The notes below the pieces were generated by a model. That model had not been told where the DNA came from. It made no database searches and worked only from the letters and a program-made list of their open reading frames with translations. A stretch of 60,171 bases of DNA. It comes from an uncultured Flavobacteriaceae bacterium. GTDB taxonomy: Bacteria; Bacteroidota; Bacteroidia; Flavobacteriales; Flavobacteriaceae. The position numbers and the translations under genes are program-made. How positions within the stretch are numbered: the stretch's first letter is position 1; every line of letters starts with the position of its first letter. The stretch lies in assembly GCA_938073895.1 (NCBI GenBank), contig CALJFB010000009.1, forward strand, positions 1 to 60,171. Reading direction: 5' to 3'. Below, piece after piece: positions 26,238-33,617 of this stretch.

Positions 26238-27689
26238 TTATTTCTCAAATAATACAACAGTTTCTATGTGTGCTGTGTGCGGAAACTGATCTACTAAACT
26301 TATTTTTTTTATGTTATAGCCTGCTTGCATTAGCGTTTCTGTATCTCTTGCTTGTGTTGCAGGATTACAAGATACATAAACCATTCTATCTGCATTTAAA
26401 GCAATAATTTTTAGAAGCGTTTTTGGTGCAATTCCAGCTCTGGCAGGATCCAAAATTATGGTTCTTATTTTATCTTTATATTCTGGATGCTCGACTAAAA
26501 ATTTCCCAACATCTGCAGCAAAAAAGGTTAAGCCATCAATATTATTTCTTTTGGCATTCTTTTTAGCATCTTTAATTGCCGATGCAACAATATCTACACC
26601 AACTATTTTTGTGTTGTTTGATCTTGAAGCAATAATTTGACCAATAGTTCCTGTTCCGCAAAATAAATCCATTACAACCGTATTGTCTATGGCTTCTTTA
26701 TTTTCTAGAGCATAATCTACAACTTTACTATATAAACGTTCTGCAGATTTAGGGTTGGTTTGAAAAAAGCTTTTCATGCTAATTTCAAAATTTAAACCTA
26801 AAAGTTCTTCTATAATTTTGTCTTTTCCGTAAACTAAATTAATGCTTCCTGTAGTTGCAAGCGTTCTGTCGCCAACTTCGTCGTTAATAGTATGTAAAAG
26901 TCCAGCAACTCTGTTTCCAAATAGCTCCACTAAAAAGCTTGAGAATTTTTTTAAGTCAAATTCTGGTAAATCTGGAGATGTTGTTACTAAGTTAAAAAGT
27001 AGTTCGTTGGTTTTATATGATTTTCTAACCACTAGAAAACGAAAGAATCCTTCTCTTTTTGGTCCATGCCAAGGTGTTAATCCTGTTGCTTCGCAGTAGG
27101 CTTTAATTTTAATAAGTTGGTCTTCAAATTCTTTATCGAATAAGCCGCTATCTTTATCTAAGTTTTCGCCACACCACCAAGTGCCTCGTTTTTTAAAACC
27201 TAAAGTAAATTCGTCTACATCTGTTTTTTCTTCTCTATTGTAACCAATAGCAGAAAAACTATATTCCATTTTATTTCTATAATGGAAATCGTTTGGAGAT
27301 GTAATAAATTCATCAAATAAATCTTCAATATTTTCAACTTTACCAATGCGTTTAAATAATTGAAGCGTACTATCTTTTTTATATTCGTGCTGTTTCTCAA
27401 TAGGAAGTTTAATGTACGGCGCACCAGCAATTTCCTGAAAAGGCATTTCAATTTCATTACTTGAAGCTTCTAAAACCTCAAATAATTTACCTTCAGCATA
27501 TTTTTTACTTGCCTTTTTTATTTGTGCTTTTACCAATTGACCTGGTAATGTATTGGGAACAAATACTACAAATTCGCCATGTTCGTTTCTAATACGACCA
27601 ATTCCTTTTCCTCCAAAGGCGTAATCTTCTATCTTTATTTCTATAATTTGTCCTCTTTTAACAAATTTGTTTCTTGGTCTACTTGGCAT
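26238..27689 (-). CDS. rlmD: 23S rRNA (uracil-5-)-methyltransferase RlmD family
   Basis: A 483-residue TrmA/RlmD-type enzyme that methylates C5 of uracil in rRNA. An N-terminal TRAM domain (about 10-65, KIEDYAFGGKGIGR) precedes the catalytic domain with SAM motif VMDLFCGTGTIGQ and the nucleophile loop VYVSCNPATQARD (catalytic cysteine). I start it at ATG 27689; an upstream in-frame TTG at 27710 lies on top of the -7 box and is rejected. Exact target uridine (1939 type or another) is assigned by family only. Confidence 0.88.
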   Translation of the reverse strand: MPSRPRNKFVKRGQIIEIKIEDYAFGGKGIGRIRNEHGEFVVFVPNTLPGQLVKAQIKKASKKYAEGKLFEVLEASSNEIEMPFQEIAGAPYIKLPIEKQHEYKKDSTLQLFKRIGKVENIEDLFDEFITSPNDFHYRNKMEYSFSAIGYNREEKTDVDEFTLGFKKRGTWWCGENLDKDSGLFDKEFEDQLIKIKAYCEATGLTPWHGPKREGFFRFLVVRKSYKTNELLFNLVTTSPDLPEFDLKKFSSFLVELFGNRVAGLLHTINDEVGDRTLATTGSINLVYGKDKIIEELLGLNFEISMKSFFQTNPKSAERLYSKVVDYALENKEAIDNTVVMDLFCGTGTIGQIIASRSNNTKIVGVDIVASAIKDAKKNAKRNNIDGLTFFAADVGKFLVEHPEYKDKIRTIILDPARAGIAPKTLLKIIALNADRMVYVSCNPATQARDTETLMQAGYNIKKISLVDQFPHTAHIETVVLFEK

Positions 27690-27707
27690 GTAATATATTT
27701 TATAATG

Positions 27708-27715
27708 CAAAATTA
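27708..27715 (-). promoter_or_regulatory. -7 box (TAATTTTG) of the rlmD operon
   Basis: The minus strand reads TAATTTTG, matching TAnnTTTG, 18 bases before the rlmD ATG. Its -33 region falls within the hairpin at 27717-27747. Confidence 0.5.
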
Positions 27716-27716
27716 T

Positions 27717-27747
27717 AAAAAAAGCATCTTGATTAAGGTGCTTTTTT
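27717..27747. terminator. Terminator-like hairpin not downstream of any gene
   Basis: A run of A, then AAGCATCTT, GATT loop, AAGGTGCTT and a T run (stem with one G-T pair). It has the form of a bidirectional intrinsic terminator but lies between two divergent gene starts (rlmD on the minus strand, rocD on the plus strand). It would make sense as the 3' end of a small minus-strand RNA starting in 27750-28000, or as an attenuator. Confidence 0.6.
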
Positions 27748-28079
27748 CAATTTATGTTGATTTGATTTTTTTAGAATCTAAATTATATTAGGATTTTGCT
27801 TAATAAGCAGAAACCTATTATATAAACGTTTAAGGCTTTTAAGTTTTAAAGGTAAGCGATTCAAGCATAAAAATGGAAGTACTACTTGTTTTAATTGAAA
27901 TGAATTTAAATTAGCACAATTTTGTCAAATTAATTTTTAATAGCTTTTAAATTGATTAATTTGCATTCATCTTAGGGATGATTTCTCTCCCACGCTGAAT
28001 TTTCGTTCCATCTTTGGAATATCGAAAGGATAAAGGTACAGAAGGAATGGCTACTTTATAACTAAAAAAAATAAACAAA
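27748..28079 (+). other. rocD upstream region with leader hairpins
   Basis: No ORF is supportable here. The last 120 bases look structured on the plus strand. GGGA at 27974 pairs with TCCC at about 27987. A stronger hairpin runs TTTCGTTCCA (28001-28010), loop TCTT, TGGAA (28015-28019), a 3-base bulge, CGAAA (28023-28027). This leads to a purine-rich stretch and the rocD ATG 52 bases later. It might be a cis-regulatory RNA leader. I could not match it to a known riboswitch class. Confidence 0.4.
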
Positions 28080-29360
28080 ATGGCTGTTTTAAACCAATTA
28101 ACATCGCAAGAAGCGATAGATTTAGAAAACAAATACGGAGCACACAATTATCATCCGTTACCTGTAGTATTAAGCAAAGGTGAAGGTGTTTATGTATGGG
28201 ATGTAGAAGGAAAAAAATATTACGATTTCTTATCGGCTTATTCTGCGGTAAACCAAGGACATTGTCACCCAAGAATTGTAAATGCAATGGTAGAGCAAGC
28301 AAAAACCTTGACTTTAACTTCTAGAGCATTTTATAATGATATGCTTGGTAATTTTGAGAAATTTGCTACCGAAACTTTTAATTTTGATAAATTATTACCA
28401 ATGAATACTGGTGCCGAAGCTGTAGAAACAGCTTTAAAACTATGTAGAAAATGGGCTTACGAAGTAAAAGGTATTAAAGAAAATGATGCGCAAATTATTG
28501 TTTGCGAAAATAATTTTCACGGAAGAACAACAACTATTATATCGTTTTCTAACGATCCTGTGGCTCGTAAAAACTTTGGTCCTTATACAGATGGATTTAT
28601 AAAAATTGAGTACGATAACTTAGAAGCTTTAAAAACGGCTTTAGAAAGTAATAAAAATATTGCTGGATTCTTAGTAGAGCCAATTCAAGGTGAAGCAGGA
28701 GTTTATGTGCCAACTGAAGGTTATTTAGCCAAAGCAAAAGCATTGTGTGAAGCGCACAACGTTTTATTTATTGCAGACGAAGTTCAAACTGGAATTGCAA
28801 GAACAGGTCGTTTATTAGCAACTTGTGGAAACTGTTCTTGTGCAGATAAAAACTGTTCTGGAACTCCAGAAGTTAAAGCAGATATCTTAATTTTAGGTAA
28901 AGCTATTAGTGGCGGTGTTTATCCAGTAAGTGCTGTTTTAGCTAATAATAATATAATGGATGTAATTAAGCCAGGAAACCACGGAAGTACTTTTGGTGGA
29001 AATCCTGTTGCTGCTGCGGTTGCAACTGCTGCTTTAGAAGTGGTTAGAGACGAAAATTTAGCACAAAAAGCGTTTGATTTAGGTGAATTATTTAGAGCCG
29101 AATTAAACAAATATATTGCAACTACAGATTTAGTAGAATTAGTTAGAGGTAAAGGTTTACTTAATGCTATTGTTATTAACGACCATGAAGAAAGCGAAAC
29201 GGCTTGGAACATTTGTATGGCTCTAAGAGATAATGGTCTTTTAGCAAAACCAACACATGGAAACATTATACGTTTTGCGCCACCTTTAGTTATGACTAAA
29301 GAACAATTATTAGACTGTGTTGCTATTATTGTAAAAACATTAAAGCAGTTTGAAAACTAA
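28080..29360 (+). CDS. rocD: Ornithine--oxo-acid aminotransferase
   Basis: A 426-residue class III PLP aminotransferase converting ornithine and 2-oxoglutarate to glutamate semialdehyde and glutamate. Recognisable elements are MNTGAEAVETALKL, NNFHGRTTTIISFSND, the cofactor aspartate in FIADEVQTGIARTGR, and the PLP lysine K274 in ILGKAISGG. An insertion between the aspartate and the lysine holds a four-cysteine cluster, CGNCSCADKNC (249-259), absent from Bacillus-type RocD as I remember it. The gene is monocistronic, with a structured leader and a strong terminator. Confidence 0.93.
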   Translation: MAVLNQLTSQEAIDLENKYGAHNYHPLPVVLSKGEGVYVWDVEGKKYYDFLSAYSAVNQGHCHPRIVNAMVEQAKTLTLTSRAFYNDMLGNFEKFATETFNFDKLLPMNTGAEAVETALKLCRKWAYEVKGIKENDAQIIVCENNFHGRTTTIISFSNDPVARKNFGPYTDGFIKIEYDNLEALKTALESNKNIAGFLVEPIQGEAGVYVPTEGYLAKAKALCEAHNVLFIADEVQTGIARTGRLLATCGNCSCADKNCSGTPEVKADILILGKAISGGVYPVSAVLANNNIMDVIKPGNHGSTFGGNPVAAAVATAALEVVRDENLAQKAFDLGELFRAELNKYIATTDLVELVRGKGLLNAIVINDHEESETAWNICMALRDNGLLAKPTHGNIIRFAPPLVMTKEQLLDCVAIIVKTLKQFEN

Positions 29361-29382
29361 TTAGTTTTTAATTCTAGATATT

Positions 29383-29415
29383 AAAAATGCCTTACAGTTA
29401 CGTAAGGCATTTTTT
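29383..29415. terminator. Intrinsic terminator after rocD
   Basis: AAAAATGCCTTAC, a 6-base loop, then GTAAGGCAT and a T run: a 9-bp stem beginning 22 bases after the rocD stop. The A run on the other side makes it usable on the minus strand too. Confidence 0.88.
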
Positions 29416-29628
29416 GTTTTGAGATATTTTCTTAGTTATAATTTGAATATTAGAAAATAGGTTTTTTATAAAATTGAATTACAAATTACTGAGTTTCTGA
29501 AAGGTTCGTTTAAGGTTAAGATGATATGAATACGTTTCAATGTTTTATATCAGTAGTTAAACTAAGTTAGACTAAAAAAATGACAAAGTCAAGTCTTAAT
29601 ATTTAATAATCAATAACTTATAATTAAT

Positions 29629-30096
29629 TTAAAACGCCAATTCCATTTTAATATCGCAACGTTTGTATGGGCAATTATCTTCTACAGGTATTTCTGTAAA
29701 TCCGTTTTTAGCGTATATGTGGATAGCATTTTCTAATTTTAAGCTAGAGTAGAGTACAAGCGAATCCCATTTTTTAGATTTAGAAAATTTAATGCAATAA
29801 TCTAATAAGTGTTGTCCAATTTTTAAACCTCTATGTTTTGGAGAAACAGCCATTTTAGTTAGCTCAAAAACAGAATTTTTAGCTGTAGGCATTAATGCTG
29901 CAGTACCAATAATCTGTTCATCTTTTTCTACTAAAAAAATGTAGCCACCTTTAGAAATAATGTATTTATCTGGATTGCTTAGAACAGCTTCGTCATAAGC
30001 TTCCACATAAAAATAGTGTTTTAGCCATTCTATATTTAAAGTGTAAAAGTCTTTTGAATATTCAGTCTTAAACGGAATTATTTTTATGGAATTCAT
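29629..30096 (-). CDS. GNAT family N-acetyltransferase
   Basis: A 155-residue acetyltransferase. MAVSPKHRGLKIGQHLLDYCIKFSK carries the acetyl-CoA loop (Q/RxxGxG/A type, here HRGLKIG), followed by HIYAKNGFTEIP. The substrate is unknown. It is last in a same-strand group with the TIGR02757 gene and the sensor kinase-like gene, 23 bases after the former. Its end lies 213 bases from the rocD terminator. Confidence 0.85.
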   Translation of the reverse strand: MNSIKIIPFKTEYSKDFYTLNIEWLKHYFYVEAYDEAVLSNPDKYIISKGGYIFLVEKDEQIIGTAALMPTAKNSVFELTKMAVSPKHRGLKIGQHLLDYCIKFSKSKKWDSLVLYSSLKLENAIHIYAKNGFTEIPVEDNCPYKRCDIKMELAF

Positions 30097-30119
30097 TTTA
30101 GAATTAATTTTTAGTTGGT

Positions 30120-30893
30120 TTAAAATCCTTCAAAAACACCAAGACCAAATAATGCAAAGTCGTATTTTACAGGATCTTTTGGGTCTAATTTTCTTAGAGC
30201 TGCGTCTAATTCTGCTAATGCTTTAGCATCGTTTTGTGTTCTGGTTAGCAAGCCTAATTTTCTGGCTACATTTCCAGAATGTACATCTAACGGACAAGAT
30301 AATTGTGCAGTGTTTAATGTTTTCCAAATACCTAAATCTACGCCATGTATATCGTCTCTAATCATCCAACGTAAATACATGTTTAATCGTTTTGCTGCCG
30401 ATTTTTTTAATGGATCGCTTATATGTTTTTGTGTACGTTGTAAATGTTCAATCTCAAAAAAAACTTTTTTAAAGTTGTGAATACTATTTTGTAAGGAATT
30501 TTTTTCAGCATATTTAGCAAATACTGCTTCTATGCCATTATGGTTGGTGTAAATATGCTGTAAACCTTTTATAAAGGTTATAAAGTCTAAACCATTAAAT
30601 GTTCTGTGTACAAAGGTTTCTAATGGTTTTAAATCGGATGTGGTATGGTTTTTTACAAAGTCAAATGGCGAATGTTCCATTAAATCCATCATTTTATGAC
30701 AGTTTTTAATAATACTTTTTCTATTTCCCCAAGAAATTGTAGCTGCTAAAAATCCAGCTATTTCTATGTCTTCTTTTTTAGAAAACAAATGTGGGATTTG
30801 TACTGGATCTGTTTCTATAAACTCTAAAGTATTGTATTGCTTTACTTTAGAGTCTAGAAAGGTTTTAAGTTGTTTATGGGTAAGTTTAGTCAT
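30120..30893 (-). CDS. TIGR02757 family protein
   Basis: A 257-residue conserved protein. The FLAATISWGNRKSIIKNCHKMM, YLRWMIRDD and CPLDVHSGNVARKLGLLTR segments match the TIGR02757 family found across Bacteroidota and some Proteobacteria. The last part resembles helix-hairpin-helix DNA glycosylase folds (VHSGNVARKLG and a terminal PVKYDFALFGLG), so a nucleic-acid role is possible, but no function is established to my knowledge. Its start overlaps the kinase-like gene's stop by 8 bases. Confidence 0.82.
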   Translation of the reverse strand: MTKLTHKQLKTFLDSKVKQYNTLEFIETDPVQIPHLFSKKEDIEIAGFLAATISWGNRKSIIKNCHKMMDLMEHSPFDFVKNHTTSDLKPLETFVHRTFNGLDFITFIKGLQHIYTNHNGIEAVFAKYAEKNSLQNSIHNFKKVFFEIEHLQRTQKHISDPLKKSAAKRLNMYLRWMIRDDIHGVDLGIWKTLNTAQLSCPLDVHSGNVARKLGLLTRTQNDAKALAELDAALRKLDPKDPVKYDFALFGLGVFEGF

Positions 30894-32097
30894 TATTTAA
30901 ATTAACAGAAAACATAAAAGTTGTACTTTTTCCAAAGATAGAGTTTACTGTAATTTCTCCACCAAGACTTTCAACTATTTTTTTAATTGTAGATAGTCTA
31001 ATTTTGTAATCTTTATTATTTAACTGGTCTAAATTTTCTGCTGTAGAGAATAAGTTAAAAATTTCGTCTAGTTCTTTGTTTGGTATTCCATTTCCATTGT
31101 CTGTAACTTCAAAAAAGGCAAAGTTATCTTTTATCTGACTAGTTATGGTTATTTCTGTTTGAGCTTTATTGTTATACTTTATACTATTACCAATAAGATT
31201 TAAAAATATTTGTTCTAAAGCAACTTGGTTACATGTTATTTTAAGATCTTTTTTTGGTAGTTTAAAAACGCATTTTGAATTAAAACTTAATAAATTTAAT
31301 AAGTTTTCTAAAAGATTATTAACAGAAAACGTGATGCTTTTATTATAATTTTCTATGTGATTAGTTTCGTAATAACTTAGCAATCCGTTAATATAATCAC
31401 TTAATTTAAGCGATACTTTTTTTATGTTACTTATGTAATTTAGGCCTTTTAAATCTATAGTTTCTTTATATTTTTGTTTTAAAACATCTGTTGTTAAAAT
31501 AATGTTAGACAAAGGCATTTTCATATCTCGCGAAACATGTATAGCAAAATTTTTTAAGTTTTCGTTTTGAACTGCCAATTGAATTTGAGCTTGTTTTAAA
31601 TGTGCATTTTTTTTTCTTAATTCAAACAATTTAATGACTTGTTTTGCCATCGATTTTAGTGCATTAGATTGAAATGGGGTAAGTTGTTTTGGTTTTGTGT
31701 CGCAAGCACAAATGGTACCTAATACGAAACCTTCTGGGCTTATTAAAGATATTCCAGCATAAAAAACAACATTATAATCTTTTACCAATGGATTATCATG
31801 AAATCTCTTATCTAACCTAGCATCTTTTACAACCATTAATTGTTTTGGCTTTAAAATAGCATGTTTACAAAATGAATTTTCTTTTGGATACTCGTTAAAT
31901 TTAAGTCCTCTATGGGATTTAAAAAAGTTTCTTTTATGGTCTAAAAGCGTAATTAGGGCAATGGGAACTTCTAATATTCCGGAAATAATTTCAGTTATAT
32001 TATCATAATCTTCCTCGGGATTAGTGTCTAATAAATTATACGTGTTAACTGCTTTTTGTCTTTCAGTTTCATTTTTATGGAATTCTAGTTTTATCAA
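30886..32097 (-). CDS. GAF domain protein with degenerate histidine kinase core
   Basis: A 403-residue cytoplasmic protein. Residues about 18-160 form a GAF domain of the phytochrome/sensor type (VVKDARLDKRFHDNPLV, then FYAGISLISPEGFVLGTICACD). A helical dimerisation region and HATPase-like domain follow. The HisKA H-box reads HVSRDMKMPL: the phosphorylatable histidine of the SHD motif is R190 (codon CGA). The N box (N304) and G1 (DNGNG, 333-337) are kept, but the glycine-rich G2 loop (normally GTGIGL) is DYKIRL. It is therefore probably unable to act as a normal kinase and may be a signalling pseudokinase. There is no partner response regulator nearby. Confidence 0.83.
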   Translation of the reverse strand: MIKLEFHKNETERQKAVNTYNLLDTNPEEDYDNITEIISGILEVPIALITLLDHKRNFFKSHRGLKFNEYPKENSFCKHAILKPKQLMVVKDARLDKRFHDNPLVKDYNVVFYAGISLISPEGFVLGTICACDTKPKQLTPFQSNALKSMAKQVIKLFELRKKNAHLKQAQIQLAVQNENLKNFAIHVSRDMKMPLSNIILTTDVLKQKYKETIDLKGLNYISNIKKVSLKLSDYINGLLSYYETNHIENYNKSITFSVNNLLENLLNLLSFNSKCVFKLPKKDLKITCNQVALEQIFLNLIGNSIKYNNKAQTEITITSQIKDNFAFFEVTDNGNGIPNKELDEIFNLFSTAENLDQLNNKDYKIRLSTIKKIVESLGGEITVNSIFGKSTTFMFSVNLNND

Positions 32098-32345
32098 TGT
32101 CTAAAGTTTAAAATGTCTTAATAGACTTTTAAAATTACTGATAATTTGTGCGTAGCTATTCCAAATATTATTAATGTAGCTGTATTTTCGGTAAGATGAA
32201 TACTTATCGGATTATATGCAAGTTAATGCTATGTTTTGGTAATTTGTAAATGTGATTTAAGTATGCTTTTTTAACTATTTTAGGTGAATAGTTTTAAAAC
32301 ATTTAGAGAAATTTGCTTTTTTTGATTTATTTTTTTGTGATTAAA

Positions 32346-32897
32346 TTATAAATTAGGCATAAATAAAACAGGTAACGTTAAGATACCATTGTATAAGCCA
32401 TGTAAAAGAATTGAGTAAATTAAGCCTAATCTTACTCGTAAATAACCTAGAAAGCATCCTAATATAATTTGTGGAGATACTAGTATTGGAGATAATAATA
32501 GAACGTTTAAAGTTACATTGTAATTATAAATATGTACATAACCAAAAATTAGCGCAAAGGCATAAAAAATATATTTAAACTTAATTTTAGAATTTTTAAA
32601 ACTACGTAATGGAGCTCTAAATATAATTTCTTCTGCTATTGGAGCAGCAACAGCTACTAATAAAAAAAGTATAACAGGCGGATATTTACCCAAATCATTG
32701 AGTTTATGTTTATCCATGTCTATAAGTCCTGTTAAAGAAATTAATCCAATTAATAGTGCTAAGCCTAATCCAACTATTAAGCTAAGTCCTAATGTTTTTA
32801 AAACAATAATAAGCTTGTTTTTTACTGATATATCTTCTAGTGGAAGATATTCTGGATTTTTTAGGTAATATAATATGTTAGTTAAGTTTAAAATCAA
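32346..32897 (-). CDS. CPBP family intramembrane glutamic endopeptidase
   Basis: A 183-residue polytopic protein of the Abi/CAAX protease fold. The catalytic motif EExxxR is visible in AAPIAEEIIFRAPLRSF, with FGYVHIYNY as the second (histidine) motif and LGLIYSILLHGLYNG as the third. Members are intramembrane proteases or have lost that role; the substrate is unknown. It starts 3 bases after the LolD-like ABC gene and is probably co-transcribed with it. Confidence 0.85.
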   Translation of the reverse strand: MILNLTNILYYLKNPEYLPLEDISVKNKLIIVLKTLGLSLIVGLGLALLIGLISLTGLIDMDKHKLNDLGKYPPVILFLLVAVAAPIAEEIIFRAPLRSFKNSKIKFKYIFYAFALIFGYVHIYNYNVTLNVLLLSPILVSPQIILGCFLGYLRVRLGLIYSILLHGLYNGILTLPVLFMPNL

Positions 32898-32900
32898 TTT

Positions 32901-33566
32901 TTAAGTATTTAATATTTTACCATCTTGCATTGTAATTTTTCTATCTGCAAGATTGGCTAATTCTTTATTATGAGTAACAATTACAAAGGTTTGCCCAAAA
33001 GTATCGCGTAATTTAAAGAATAAATTATGAAGATTTTCTGCACTTTCGCTATCTAAATTACCAGAAGGTTCGTCTGCAAAAATTATTTCTGGATTATTAA
33101 TTAAAGCTCTTGCAACTGCAACGCGTTGTTGTTCTCCACCAGATAGTTGGTTTGGTTTGTGGTTATATCTATGCGATAAGCCTAAAAAATCTAATAACTC
33201 TTTAGCTCTTTTTTCAGCTTCAGATTTAGGTGTTTTATTAATATATGCAGGTAAACAGACGTTTTCTAGAGCAGTGAATTCAGGTAAAAGTTGATGAAAT
33301 TGAAAAATAAAACCTAAATGTTTGTTTCTAAATTTTGCTAATTCTTTTTCAGATAGCTTTGTTATGTTAATAGTATTAATGCTTAGTGTACTGTTTTCAT
33401 CTTTTTTTAAATGATCTAAAGTGCCTAAAATTTGAAGTAATGTTGTTTTTCCTGCGCCAGAAGCACCAACTATAGAAATAATTTCGCCTTTATTAATAGT
33501 TAAATCAACACCTTTTAAAACGTGTAAATTATCGTAATATTTATGTATGTTTTTTGCAACTATCAT
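32901..33566 (-). CDS. ABC transporter ATP-binding protein, LolD/MacB type
   Basis: A 221-residue ATPase with Walker A GASGAGKT (34-41), signature LSGGEQQR (141-148), and Walker B IIFADEP (about 160-166) followed by SGNLDSES, the usual form in LolD and related mechanotransmission ATPases. LolD with LolC/E extracts lipoproteins from the inner membrane. No permease gene is nearby, so the assignment to lipoprotein export rather than MacB/FtsE-like work is by similarity only. Confidence 0.85.
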   Translation of the reverse strand: MIVAKNIHKYYDNLHVLKGVDLTINKGEIISIVGASGAGKTTLLQILGTLDHLKKDENSTLSINTINITKLSEKELAKFRNKHLGFIFQFHQLLPEFTALENVCLPAYINKTPKSEAEKRAKELLDFLGLSHRYNHKPNQLSGGEQQRVAVARALINNPEIIFADEPSGNLDSESAENLHNLFFKLRDTFGQTFVIVTHNKELANLADRKITMQDGKILNT

Positions 33567-33617
33567 AACTTCAATTTAAAACCGAAAGTAAAGGTTTGTA
33601 ATGGCTTAAACAAGCTA

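Noticed and set aside
27996-28060. Third copy of the structured element seen at 8.2 and 21.6 kb
   Set aside because: It shares a hairpin followed by GGATA-like sequence, but the stem sequence and flanks do not align well enough; kept only as a separate leader structure.
28051-28302. Minus-strand ORF over the rocD start
   Set aside because: It lies antisense to the conserved N-terminus of RocD and the leader, with no protein features.
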